From: Gracilaria gracilis
Lineage: Eukaryota > Rhodophyta > Florideophyceae > Gracilariales > Gracilariaceae
Assembly (NCBI GenBank): GCA_030374805.1
Contig: JARGSG010000082.1
Location: forward strand, 248,001-312,000
Direction: 5' to 3'
DNA: 64,000 nt
Shown: piece after piece, positions 45,037 through 56,820 of the stretch
Position numbering within the stretch: the stretch's first letter is position 1
Layout: each line of letters begins with the position of its first letter
The notes under the pieces: model-generated
What the model saw: only the letters and a program-made list of their open reading frames with translations
Database searches by the model: none
What the model was told of the DNA's origin: nothing
Translations under genes and position numbers: made by a program

Positions 45037-45348
45037 TAAAGTGGTAAGGGCACGTGGATTACGGACGAGCTCGGAGGTTGGCCACGTACACGTGGAACGG
45101 TCGCCACGACGCGTGGGTAATTGTTACTGTGCGTGGGCCAATTTAGTTAGTTTATTTAATTAGTTGGAGGCGAGCTACACTACTTAGTGCGCCGGCGACC
45201 CCGCCGCCGTCCCCAGTAAATCCCCCCCAAGCACGGTTGGCTCTAGACTTCTTCGCCTTCGGCGGTCATCGACTCCTTCCAGGAGAGAGGCTCCGTTGCA
45301 CATGGGTTGCCTATCCTCCCTGCGTCCTCTAAAGGAACCCAACTGTGA
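45037..45348. other. Spacer, probably the 3' end of chromovirus B
   Basis: About 300 bp between the antisense region of B and the LTR of C. No gene. It may hold B's non-coding 3' end; a matching LTR was not recognised. Confidence 0.4.
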
Positions 45349-45353
45349 TAGTG

Positions 45354-45778
45354 TGTAGTGCAATTGGATGCACTCACCGAATGGGTGCATATTAGGATAG
45401 TTAGATAGTTATTGTGCACATGGGTGCAGCTCAGGGAACCCCACGTGTAAGGTGGTGACCGTTGTCGGTCACCATTTACGGGACCCCTTGATTGGTAGAT
45501 TGTTCATTCTTTTCGACACGTGGCTATTGCCCTCGGAGATGTACTTAAGCACCTCAAGTTGGGCAGAGCTCACAGTGGTAAACCGCAAGCATCCCCTAGC
45601 CGATTCTTCATCGTCTAGTTTCCCATAGGGTCGTTCTGCCGCCGCTACCGGTGCTGTACGTTTGTCTCGTGCACGGTTGTTATCGTCGCTGCACGCTCCT
45701 TCGTCCCCGCTTGGGTGCTGGGCATAGTATCTCTATTTCTTGGGCATTGTGGATACTAACTCGCGTGAGTGTACGTCA
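45354..45778 (+). repeat. 5' LTR of chromovirus C
   Basis: TGTAGTGCAA...GTACGTCA, 425 bp. It includes ACTTAAGCACCTC, a TATA-less core promoter-like word shared with B, and one CCCATAGGG palindrome. Differences from the 3' copy are concentrated in the first half. Confidence 0.9.
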
Positions 45779-45796
45779 TTGGTCTCCCGACTTAGA
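45779..45796 (+). promoter_or_regulatory. Primer-binding site of chromovirus C
   Basis: Directly after the LTR: TTGGTCTCCCGACTTAGA. The TGG start fits the CCA end of a tRNA, and the same sequence with one change follows the 5' LTR of element A. The first bases would pair with an acceptor stem ending GGGAGACCA; I cannot name the tRNA with certainty. Confidence 0.65.
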
Positions 45797-45874
45797 AACT
45801 CCCACTTGGGTCTTTCTGGTGTAATTGGCTCTCTCAAGACTCAAAATTTCATCTAGGACTCTCACTTTCCCTCG

Positions 45875-48231
45875 TTGGATTATACAGTTCACCTGGGAAC
45901 GTTTGCTGCTCACTGTGAAGTCGTTTACTTCTCAGGGCTTTTAAGAACACGCCCATCTTTGGATTTGGTTTGCCGCAAGCCGGACGAAAATATCCCTCAG
46001 TCTACCGTAATGGCTACCCAGCAGGGATCTTCTCGTGGACACGCTGGACCTGCTCCACCCCTACGGGACAGTGGCACTGACGAAGTGCTACCTGCTCCCA
46101 ATTCAGGGGCTCCGAGCACCCGAAGTGCCCATGGGGGAATCCTACCACCCGTAGAAAACCCGGAGCAACTACTCCGGCAGTCCACACCAACCGACCTTCG
46201 GAACCGTCTCGAGGCGGTGCGTCAGCACGCCTCTCACGAAGCCGCCCTTCAGACGCCACAACCCCCTGTGGATGTGCCACCCGAACCCCTTCTGGGAAGC
46301 CCTCAACGCCCAATCGAGAGCGGTGCTCAGCCCCTTCCGGGAAGTCTACTCATAGCACTGCGACCACTCGTGGAGTTGATGGTAATTCTTGGGGTCGAAC
46401 GGCGCATCTCTGCACGGGTTAGCGCTGAGGTGGAGGGCTTCCTGGATACTCTTACCCAGCAGGTTGCTTCGAAAATGACCGTTTCCGGAGCACTGGACAG
46501 TATCATCACCACCAGTGTTAACACTGAGGTGCAGCGCCGTCTTCAGCTCACCCAATATGGGTTTGAGCAATTTGTTAATCGTCAACTGGCCATTTCGGTA
46601 TGGCAGCCGCCCACCATCCCTGCCCAACATGAAGCAGATTCAAGACCCGGCAGGGACCCCAACGTTGATAGACCCGATCTGGGCAAACCCTCCCCCCGGG
46701 GAAACAGAAGAGTACCGGTCGCAATTCCCGAAACGGTAGTGACACTGGGGGAATAGGGAAGTCCCCAGACCGACCTCGGAATCGGAAGAAGTCGTCCCGC
46801 AGGGGCCGTGGCTTTTCCTACTCGGACGACTCACAGTCTGGTTCAGACGTGGACCAGAACTAGAGCGATTCGGAAGACTCCGACCCCGAAGTGGACATAT
46901 CGCACTTACACCGCATACGACCCAATAACGGGGAATTTATGAAAGTGCTGAACTTTAAGCACTATCGCCTCAACGATCGAAGTTCTCGTGACAACTCCAA
47001 GGTATCTCGCGCCGTGGCCAAGCATGCTAAACGTATGCAGTTGCAAATGCTCTTGAAGTTCTCGGGCAAGGATCCCATATTGGTCGTACGATTTCTAGCG
47101 GCATTCAAGAGCGCGTGCAACCAGAATGGTGTTCATGAGGGCGCAGCCCTCTGGCTATTCAAGTTCTTCCTGGACCCACCCGCTAGGGATACTATCACCG
47201 CAAAGATCACCGGCGAATCTGGGGCGGTGAGCGCTAGGAGCTCTGAACTCCTCGTGTCCTACCCGAAGGTGGTCAAATACCTACTAGAGGTTTATGCCAC
47301 GGACCATATCCTATCGGAGGCATGCCACGATATAATTACAGACCGCCAGAGCTCAGCGGTAGCAGAACGCGAATTCGCGGACCAATTGTGGATTAAGAAC
47401 CTCCGATGTGGCAACAAATTCCCAGAGGCACGTTTGAAAGCTCTCTTCGTCGAGGGATTGCTACCTGCAATCAGGGCCAGAGTGCGTAATTATTCCTCTA
47501 CGCATCCCAAAGTGGTCTTCTGCCAGCTTGTCAGTTACGCCGAAGGGCTCGGCGATATCCACCGGAGTGGTAAGAAGTACTACAAAACACTGGAAGCGGT
47601 GAAGAGCAGCAAACCCAGTCGGGTCTCACTCAGTGTCTCCTTTGACACCGAAGAACCAGACTGGGGAATGCGCTTTGAAGATGGGGGCGCTTTAGCCCTC
47701 GCCGTCCAACCCCAGCCCCCCTCATTCCCATTAATTCCCTCCACGGGCGCGTCGACGCCATCAACGATACAACCCCCTCGGGATCTTTGCTACCAACAGA
47801 AACCCCCAAAGGATACTCACACAGCACAACAAACGCCGCTTTCGTATCGAACGGCACCGCCCGCGGTGAACAAGGTGACATCATGTCGCATTTGTTTATC
47901 CACCTTACGCCCATGCTGCGAATGGCTTTCTCCCGAGTACCGTTACACCCTGTTGCAGCTTCGCGAAGCGAACTACCACCAGCGCGTTTCTGAAGGATAC
48001 TACAAGCCCAAGCCATGGGGCAACCAGCGGCCCATCTCGGGTGGTCAACAGCCCCCCAAACCGACCGCGCCAAGGAGCCCCACCACCCAGCCGAGACCCA
48101 TCCCTCAAGAACGGGTCTCTGTGCTCTCCCAGCGCCCTCATCAGGTTAGCCAGGTCCTCTCCTTTGAAAGGTCACAACCGGGTGGAAACACGCCTGACAA
48201 CCCTCAGGAAAACGAGGCGGAGGAAGCGTAG
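45875..48231 (+). pseudogene. Gag region of chromovirus C
   Basis: The N-terminal part (45875-46756) is Pro/Gly/Arg-rich with a helical middle (LIALRPLVELMVILGVERRI). The long open stretch 46891-48231 (446 codons) holds the capsid-like core: FLAAFKSACNQNGVHEGAAL, VVKYLLEVYATDHILSEACH, LWIKNLRCGNKFPEARLKAL and FVEGLLPAIRARVRNYSSTH. After a Pro-rich spacer comes a small conserved cysteine segment (CRICLSTLRPCCEWLSPEYR, then REANYHQR) in the place where a CCHC zinc knuckle usually sits. Gag would form the particle shell. Fossil. Confidence 0.8.
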
Positions 48232-48236
48232 AGGCC

Positions 48237-48960
48237 ATGTCTTCCCCACGGGGTTCGAGCCTCACCCCATATGCTTCATTAGAGTCTAACCCGCAGAGGG
48301 ACTCTTCGGAAGTGCAATCAGATAATTCTTCCACGACTTCGACGCCCAACAACACCGACCTCGGTGACGTTATCGTCATGACGCGGGAGAATTACAAAGT
48401 CCAGTTGGCAACTGGACTCATGCCTCGTACCACCAGAACCCTCCTGGGCATACTGGACCGAATATCATCCATGCCAAGAATCTTCCCGACGGGTACGAAC
48501 GTAACCTGAACAACCGCAAGACCCCTCGGGTATTCAATGCTTCTAAGGACCCCATGCACATTCTGGGAACAATCATTCTTAGCACCCGTCTGGGAAATTT
48601 GGTCCAGCGCGTCCCATTTCTGGTGGCTACGAACCTAGCTGCTGATGCCATCTTGGGAACTTCCTTCATCGACCGTCACGTCCGCGCCATCTACCCCCGC
48701 GAACGCAAGGTAGCCCTCTACGGGTCGCCACCAGCGGCGATAGTTAGCGCTTTCCATGGCTCAGCCGGGAACAAAAAACTGTCGACCAACTTCCCCGAAC
48801 GACAATCTCCAACAAGGTTCGACTGGCTCAGACAATATGTATACCACCCATGGCCCAACGGGAAGCTCTCGTTACATGCGAAACCTCGGGACTGGTGTTC
48901 TGGCAAAACCACCCCAAAACGGTGTCACGAGACCTCTCGCTCATGGCAAACGGAGTCATG
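48237..48960 (+). pseudogene. Retropepsin region of chromovirus C
   Basis: Aligns with the proteases of B and A by position and by the C-terminal block VPFLVATNLAADAILGTSFI followed by DRHVRAIYPRERKV. The active-site neighbourhood lies near 48430-48460. Confidence 0.65.
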
Positions 48961-49279
48961 AACATCTCGCCACGTCGTCCCTTTCGGGTCTTGGTCAGCA
49001 CCTTCTCACACAAAGAAGTTCGCATGCCCAAGAACATGGTCATAGGCCTCGCCTTACCCGCCCCACGGGCGCTCACTGTCCTACGCGACGAGCTCGGAGA
49101 GCTCGACCCTAAAGAGGGAAAGGAAGATAGTAAACCCGATGATGGGCTCCCATTACAGGGAGACAATACTCCGCAGACGAAGTGGCGAGAAACGATCCAC
49201 ATTGGTGAAGAATTCAGCCCTTACCGGGATCGAATCTTTAACCTGCTACATGAATTCGGAAACATATGGTCTGGCCGCC

Positions 49280-50600
49280 TGGGTCAGATAAATGCGGCCC
49301 TTCACAGGATTACGTTGGAACCGGGCGCTAAACCAGTCTGCCAAGTTCCCTAGAGGGCCGGTCATAAAGCCAGAGAAATGGAAGACCTCGAAGTCCAACG
49401 CATGTTGGACTCCGGAGTTATTGAAACTTCTAAGGCTGAATGAACGAGCCCAGTCGTCTTTGCCCGGAAGAAGGACGGCAGTTGGCGATTCTGCATTGAT
49501 TATCGACGACTGAACGCGCTAACCCCATGGGACGCATACCCGATACCATGTATGGACGAATGTATAGACTCCCTAGGCGAAGCCACGATCCTCACCACCC
49601 TTGATGCCAATTGTGGGTACCGGCAGGTCAAAATCGCAGAAGAAGACCGTAACAAAACCACATTTACTTCCCACATGCGTCTCTACAGGTTTCAGCGAAT
49701 GCCCTTTGGGTTGAAGAACGCCCCCGCCACCTTCCAGAGGGCGCTAGACATCATCCTCAATAGAGTTAAATGGCAATACGCCTTGGTGTACCTAGATGAC
49801 TTTATCATTTACTCTCGGCCAGTGGAGGAACATTTCCGCCACGTCCGTAACGTTCTAACTCTTCTACGGGATGCGGAAATCACCCTGAAGCGGAAGAAAT
49901 GCTTCTTCTTCCAAGCCTCCGTAGACTATCTCGGGCACGTAGTTCGACGCGGGAAACTTCAGGTTTCCCCGCGAACATGCGACGCGATTCGGCAGGCCAA
50001 ACCGCCGACAACCCAAACGGAGATAAGATCCTTTATCGGCTTATGAAATGTCTTCCGACGTTTCGTCCCCAACTTCGCGAGAATCGCAGCCCCGCTGAAC
50101 CGCAAGCTCGAGAAGGGACAGCCAAACCATTTTGGAATTCTAAACGACGAGGAGTACCAAACCTGCCATGATCTACGAGATCGATTGATCTCCCCGCCTA
50201 TTTTGGCGCTTCCCATTCCGGGTCGTCCGTACATGCTGGATACGGACGCGTGTGACGTCCAGGTCGGATGTACACTACTCCAAGAGTAGCCAGACGGGAA
50301 GTAGTACAAACCCGTAGGGTATTGGAGTCGGTCATTGTCACGACCTGAACGGGCCTACACGACAACGGAGAAAGAGTGTCTCGCAGTCGTATGGGCGATG
50401 CTCTTGCTCAGACTATATTTGGAGGGTGAACTTTTCACGGTACGCACAGATCATCACTCCCTACGGTGAATTCTGAACCTAGCCGACTGTTCCTGCAGGC
50501 TTGCCAGGTGGCGACTACGACTCCCTGAGTTCGAATTTGACGTCGTGGACCGCGCCGGGATAAAGCACCAGGCTGCTGACGCCCTGTCGCGCATGTCCAC
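49280..50600 (+). pseudogene. Reverse transcriptase and RNase H region of chromovirus C
   Basis: Reverse transcriptase blocks: HRITLEPGAKPVCQVP, ECIDSLGEATILTTLDANCG, MPFGLKNAPATFQRALDIIL, the catalytic LVYLDDFIIYS and VDYLGHVVRRGKLQ. RNase H follows with TEKECLAVVWAM-like and ADALSRMS signatures (about 50370-50590). Confidence 0.85.
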
Positions 50601-50639
50601 TGAGGGAATGGATGACAGACCGCTGGAGGACGACATTCT

Positions 50640-52116
50640 ATGCTTCGCAGTAGAACCCGAATGGAATTGCGACTGCTTTGTGGCAACGGTCAAAGAAGGG
50701 GACACCACCTATGAAAACATCCTGCTCGACTCGGAAGACTTAGGAGATTACGAAAAAGACCACGATTGGAACGCCGTACTGGCCGTCAAAACGGAGCAAA
50801 CCGAAGTGCTTCCAATCCCCACCCGGGAATTCCTCGCCGAGCAGGCTAAGGACTCTTGGTGTAAGAATGCCGCTCAGACAGTAGGCAAACCAAGATCCCG
50901 GTTCGGGTATGACCATCACGGCTTCTTATCGAGAACATCGCCGCTGGAGGCCGCCATACAGCGCCTGGTACCACAAACCCTACGGGACCGTGTCCTATAC
51001 CTCTCACACTACCCACGTATGGCGGGACACCCGGGTGGGAGAAAAATGTACGCTACACTCCGTAGAGATTTCTATTGACCGTTCATGGCTAATGACGCGT
51101 ACCAGACAGTCAAAGACTGCCGCTCATGCACTGCCACCAGGGGGACGCTTCATAAGCATCAGAAGTTTCTGAAGCTATTTCCCGCAGCGGGTCCTTTGGA
51201 ATTTGTAGCGATGGACATCTTAGGCCCATTGTCGAAAACCACACATGGTAATCGCTTCATTTTGGTCATCACTGACGGCTTTACTAAGCTGACACGGGCC
51301 ATTCCCCTACGGGCTACGCAAGCGACTAATGTAGCCCTCGCCTTCTTAGAAACCTGGATTTTTCCTTACGGGGCTGCCCAGTTTCTTCTCACGGATAACG
51401 GACCTCTATTTGTTGCGAAATTCTTTGAAGCCCTTTGTGGGGATTTAGGCGTACGTCATCTCATGATAACGGCATATCATCCCCAAACCAACGGACAGGC
51501 GGAACGATTTAACCGCACCCTTGTGGGAAGACTCCAACATTACGTGTCTGAGCACCAGCAAGACTGGGACGATCTCGTCCTGCCGCTGGTATACGCCTAT
51601 AACTCCCAAGTTCATCGGACAACGGGTACAACACCATTTGACCTGGTGCTGACACGCCACCCACCGGGAATCGTCGTCGACGCACCCACAACAGCAGTCC
51701 CCAATACTGGGCCTGACGAACCAAATACGGCTACCTTGAAGCGCTTGACTCGTAACCGAATTCGGTCCCTTCTCTCCAAAGCAAAAACCAATATGGATGC
51801 CACACAGAAGCGGTATAAGGCCGATTTCGATTCCCGTGTAAGGGCTTTGCCTACGTTCTCCCTAGGGGATTATGTTTTCCTCGACCGCCCACCTCGGAAA
51901 ACCACCGAGACAGCGGAAGACGAAGGGATCGCACGGGAGCTACTCCCACGCACTACTGGTCCCTTTAGGGTCGTCAAGGCAACCGAGAGCACCGTCACCA
52001 TCCTGGACGGTAATCTACATGACACGGTCTCAATCGACCGTGTCACAAAAGCCCCAAGGGATCGCACTACCAAAATGGATAAACAGGCAGAGGCCCCCCT
52101 CTTCCGCCCTACCTAG
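50640..52116 (+). pseudogene. Integrase region of chromovirus C
   Basis: Zinc-binding part: LYLSHYPRMAGHPGGRKMYA (about 50996) and CRSCTATRG (about 51119). The open stretch 51085-52116 (343 codons) covers the catalytic core with FVAMDILGPL, LLTDNGPLFVAKFFEAL and YHPQTNGQAERFNRTLVGRL (D, D, E all present), then YKADFDSRVRAL and the GPY/F module (TTGPFRVVKATESTVTILDG). It looks whole over this stretch. Confidence 0.9.
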
Positions 52117-52296
52117 TGCAGTCCAGGTGAACAACCCTCCTCCACCACCAGAGCCCACTTCCCCCGAGTAATTGTCTCTACCACACGATAAGCCTGTCTT
52201 AGTAGACCCAACTTCGCCCCCTTGGGATTGGAGTGACGCCGCGGGCGATGCCGCAAACGACGCCGCAAACCCGCCATAACTACTCAGCAATGACTC

Positions 52297-52470
52297 CGCC
52301 CGCGAATGGGTAATCGACAAAGTTGTGGACGAGCCTCTATCACCCGATGGGACACCAATGATCAAGATGCGATGGTACGGCTTCCCACCTTCACAGGATA
52401 CATGGGAACCCCGTACCAGTGTACCTCACAACTTCGTCGCTAGGCTCCAAACCAGGAAACACCGGTAAAA
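52297..52470 (+). pseudogene. Chromodomain of chromovirus C
   Basis: EWVIDKVVDEPLSPDGTPMI then KMRWYGFPPSQDTWEPRTSV. The aromatic positions (W, Y, W) of the histone-binding cage and the TWEP motif are present. Confidence 0.85.
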
Positions 52471-52474
52471 CCAC

Positions 52475-53230
52475 AGGGATCAAAAGAACGCGTTGCTCAA
52501 CGCGTTTAAGCTTACTTGCTGCGTACACGCTTGGTTTCACCGTGCACCGTGGCACGTGATGTTGAGTACAAGCTACAACACGGCGCCACATGCGCCGTGT
52601 AACAGCGCTGCCATGCGCCCTCCGCATGTACCACGCTGGCGTGCACAGTGCACACCCACGTGGTACATGCCCAGTGGGTAGCCGATTTGGTGTACAGTAA
52701 TACCTCTAGGGACGGACATGCACCACCTCAAAAATTTCTAAGTGTTTTGACGTCGCGTGCACCCCGAATCGGGCATTCTAAGCCGCCCAAATGCGCTCGT
52801 TGCCGAAATACAGGCAAAAGAAGAAATCCCCGTCTGTGGCCCGATATGGGAGGGTAATTTCCAAGCCCAACTTTTGGATTCTCCTTGCAAGTAACCCTTC
52901 GGGCTCATCGCGCACACCGGCACGTACACCGGTATCCACCGTATACGGCAGCGCATCACCGCCTATTGTGCACACGCACACATTGCTATACGCGTACACA
53001 TCTTACGACGCTACACCCTTGAGGCCCAAGGCACACCCTAAGAGGGGGAGAGACCTACGCGAGCACGCAAAGCCCCAGCACGGCGCGCAGATTATTCATT
53101 ACGCCATAGCGAGGCGCGACCCCCGCTGGAACCAATATCATTAGCATGACACCCTCCCTTGGGATATCAAATGTGAGAAACGGGTAACGAGGTTGCACAT
53201 GCGATCTTTATTGGCTCGAAAAACGCAAAC
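52475..53230. other. Non-coding junction between chromodomain and antisense region of chromovirus C
   Basis: About 750 bp with no convincing ORF. It contains many ACGTG/CACGT words and the ends of the two convergent coding regions. A shared or overlapping transcript end would be expected here. Confidence 0.4.
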
Positions 53231-56200
53231 CTAAGATTTCCCCTGACGGGTGCGACGTCGACGACGCACAGCGTCAGCCGGGCCGCTCCCTAGAGGTGGC
53301 AGCGAGTCCTCGGAGGAGCTACCCTGTCCCGCAGCGGAGAACGTGGCCATGAACAGGCGCCCGCCATCACCAACAAGCTTGTCCTCACCCTCCTCGGGCT
53401 CCCCCACATCCGCACTTGCGTTACCGCCCTCTGGGAAACCTTGCCCACCGCTCGGGCCAGCCGCAGACAAACTACCACCCACGTCGGGTTGCGCCGCCTG
53501 CGAAGAAGGGGCTCCAGTCACCTGCGAGGCGCCACCCTTCGTTACCCGGAGCTGCACAGTCGTCAACACCTTACGAGGTTTGACTCCCTTAATACACGGC
53601 CCTTCGGTGGCATGACGCGGGAACAAAATCCCCTCCACCCCGTCGTCCACGTGATGGAAAGCCATCCCGGTGAGTACACGCATCGAAGTCCCGCGGATGG
53701 GATCCGTACGAGCATGCACGTCTCCCCCTCCGGACGGGACGTGCGGGAGATCGAAGCGTGCCGTCACGTCTTCGACAAACTCCTGCGCAATCTGGGAACT
53801 GTGACGAGTAATGATCTCGATCAAAGTCTCTCGAAGGCCTGTTACCCGTTGGGACAACAAGCGAAGAAGTGAAACGTCGCCCCCCCATCCTTGGCCGGCG
53901 GTCAGAGCGCTCAGAAGCGAAGCCGGCGGCTCCAAACCCTTCTGCTGGCATTGTGACTGTAGGGCATTGAATGCCGCACCCACTTCGGGACCCGCCGCGC
54001 CACATGGCGCCAAGTTCACGCCTTGAATTAGAGGACTGAGCGCTAGGGAGACACTAGTCGGCATGGCGGAAATACCCAGTGCGGGGGAGGCACCGAATGC
54101 GACAGTCCCGTTGGAACAACGGACACACCCATGGCGGGAGGAGCCACCGAATGCGGCGAACCCGTTGGGACAACGGAAACTCCGCCACCATCGAGAGCCA
54201 TTTCCAAACCGGACGAAGGCACTACGCCGGACCCGGAGGGAGTCGCGTTCTGATTCTGCCCAAAGGGAGCACCCCCGGCAACCGCTGCAACCTGCGAATC
54301 CGGCGGAACAGCGGCTAGAGCAGTACTCGGATCACTAGCGGGACTCCCGACAGGGACGGAACTGTCATGGCCGGGACTGACTACATCCACTGGAGGGAGG
54401 AAAATATCCTCCTCATCATCATCCTGCCAACCAAGGAGTGGAGCGGGGTTCGCGCGCCCCGTAGGACCGGGAGGCGGCCCAGAAGGATCATGAAGACATT
54501 CACCTACGAAACCGACCCCGTGGGGCCAATAGTCCTTGAACTCGGCCTTGTCGGTACTTGGCATCCTCTCCCCAACGGGACGAAAAGGTGGCATGTTTAC
54601 CTACGCCTTCCCGTCATCTTTCCCCGCGGGATGCTTTGGTATGTTGTGATAAAGGTCCTCCTCATAATCATACCAGAAGAAACCAGGGGTTTGGGACCAC
54701 TCTACGTGGCAAACGTCATTTAGAAGCGACCGAACGTCCTGACACCCGTATTGGGAACCCCGAACAATGTTCTGCACACCCAAAGCGCGGGCATACCGTA
54801 TCACCGAGGCCAGAAGGGGGAGGAGACGCCCCTTTGGGGACTTTAAGCTTGCGTTCTCGTATAGGCGCCTGTCACGACACTTGGTACGGACCGGAACCCC
54901 ATAACGGGCCGCGTACAGCCAGCCCATGAACACGAACACGACCCACTCCACAAAGAACATCTGCCACAGGGCATTCGTGAAAGCTGTCTTTGGTCCTAGC
55001 AGAAGATTCGTGTAATATGCGCTGAACGACCGAGTTGGTATACCCATATAGCGGGATACTGACAGGATGCCCCCCAGGGTGTTGCCAATACGAATATAAT
55101 GCTACTCCCTCGCGTTGTTGGGCATGTCAAAGTACTCCTGGTTGTGCCAACCAAAGAGGAACTTGTGCGTCTTCCTTATGCGGGCGTCATCGGCGAAAAA
55201 CTCTCCCCAATATTCACGTTCGCCGACCCAGTATATCTCGTCATACGGCGGCTTGAACGCTACAACGCCAAGGAGACAGTGCCCAGGGGTGGAATCGACA
55301 TATTCCCTCCCAGTTGGGCATAATCAGCTGCCAACCGCCCGATAATATCGGCCATCCGACGCTGATAGTCGATCTCATCCCAGCAACGGACAAACGGCAT
55401 ATCCGGACGCCGACTCCCACAGTCAACAGTCCGGATGTCCTGCGGAGGACTGATAGGCATGTGTCCCCAACGGGCACGCCACGACTCCACACGCCCGCGG
55501 CGCTTCTTCTGTGAGAAACCCTGATAAATTGGGACCGACTCTAATCGCTTCGCATCGAAGAAGACTCACCCCATCGGGAGATATTGGGATACGGGACACG
55601 GGATCGCCACATGGCGAGCGCCGACATGGACACGCCCAGGAGCCATGGTGTGATCGTAAGCCTGCGTAGGATTTAGCCAGTTCGGATTCAACCCAGGGGG
55701 AGCGCTACCCGTAGGCGCCGAGGACGGACCCGCGGCGCCGCCACCCGTAGGGGCTGGGATTCGTGGAATCGCCCCCTCGGGGTCAAACATCTCAATTGTC
55801 GCGAAAGACTGCACGCCGAACGACGACGAAACCGGTTCCCGTTCAGGGGTCCGCTTTTGTACCCCTCGGGAAGACGTGGCGAACTCCTCCTCCACGGGGA
55901 GGAGCCTGGCGCCATCGGCCGCGGGCACGCTAGCGCCCGACTCAACAGACATGGTGTTTCCTCGAGGTAATCGGTCGCGTCTCGCAACACCTCGAGCAAA
56001 CGCGCGTACAGCCATGGTGCAAACGTAACCCGTACGGGATGCCCCACACCGCAGCAGAATGGGACGCGACTTTTGCACCTCGCCAGGCATTATTTGAATA
56101 CGGTATACACCAGACGCCACGCCACTTACATCCGTACCGGGCACTGCGCACCAACCGGTGACAACAAATCTGAACAGCACGTATCCTCCCCAGGCGGCAT

Positions 56201-56237
56201 GCGCCACACCGCATCCCGCCACCGCCTGCTTCTCCAC
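53231..56237 (-). pseudogene. Antisense extra coding region of chromovirus C
   Basis: Minus-strand open stretches at about 55566-56237, 55241-55492, 54601-55047, 54043-54594 and 53231-54064 form one collinear region opposite to pol. In order: an Arg/Gly-rich start with VRVTFAPWLYARLLEVLRD (shared with B); IPPLGTVSLAL; the conserved block FVEWVVFVFMGWLYAARYGV (shared with A and B) followed by KGRLLP (as in A); SQTPGFFWYDYEED (WYDY also in A); KDYWPHGVGFVG (PHGV also in A); a Gly/Pro/Ser-rich linker; and a C-terminal half with AEEFVED-like helices and a basic end (VRRRRRTRQGK). No known domain recognised. Because the order of motifs is kept across three element families, this is a real gene family carried antisense, not chance frames. 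Confidence 0.75.
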
Positions 56238-56807
56238 CCACTGGGACTACGACGCATTGCCAGCCACGCGCGCCCGCTCTCAAGAGATAATTAGAACCCG
56301 CACAGGGACGTGCCCATTTAACAGGCACTTGGCTGCTCCTCAACCCACCGGGACACTAAACATCCGATGGTGGGAACGCGCCTGAACGGCCAACGGTCAC
56401 ACTCGGGTAACGAGCGTAGCGCGCGCCCGACATGTGATTACGCCGACACGCATTGTTGAACCGCATACCCCTTCGGGAAGGGCTGCTGTCTGTCGCTCAG
56501 CCCACCCGAACGCGCTACGAGTCCACCGGCGAGGTTGTCCAATGGATATCTGAAGGGAACCGCTGTGGGTGCGAGCACGACACCGTCGTGTTGGGGATTC
56601 GTCGAACGCCCATTCGGGTTACTCGCCATCGCGGCCGACAGTCAGCGCGCCTACATCGCACCCCCATTCGGGCTGTCGCCATCACGACAAGAAGTTTATG
56701 CGCATTCGTCGCCCGCCCCCTTGGGCCCCTCTCCATCGCAGCAGACCGTCCCTACGCTCCCCGCCTACTGAGGTGGAACCGTTCGACTTCGAGACGAGGC
56801 CGGATCT

Positions 56808-56820
56808 AAGAAGGGGGGTC
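56808..56820 (+). promoter_or_regulatory. Polypurine tract of chromovirus C
   Basis: AAGAAGGGGGGTC lies immediately before the 3' LTR, as expected for plus-strand priming in this family. Confidence 0.75.

Noticed and set aside
37242-45353. A pair of LTRs for chromovirus B (about 37300-37400 against 45060-45180)
   Set aside because: Only short AT-rich words agree and the similarity does not continue into the next 100 bp, so the pair is not convincing.
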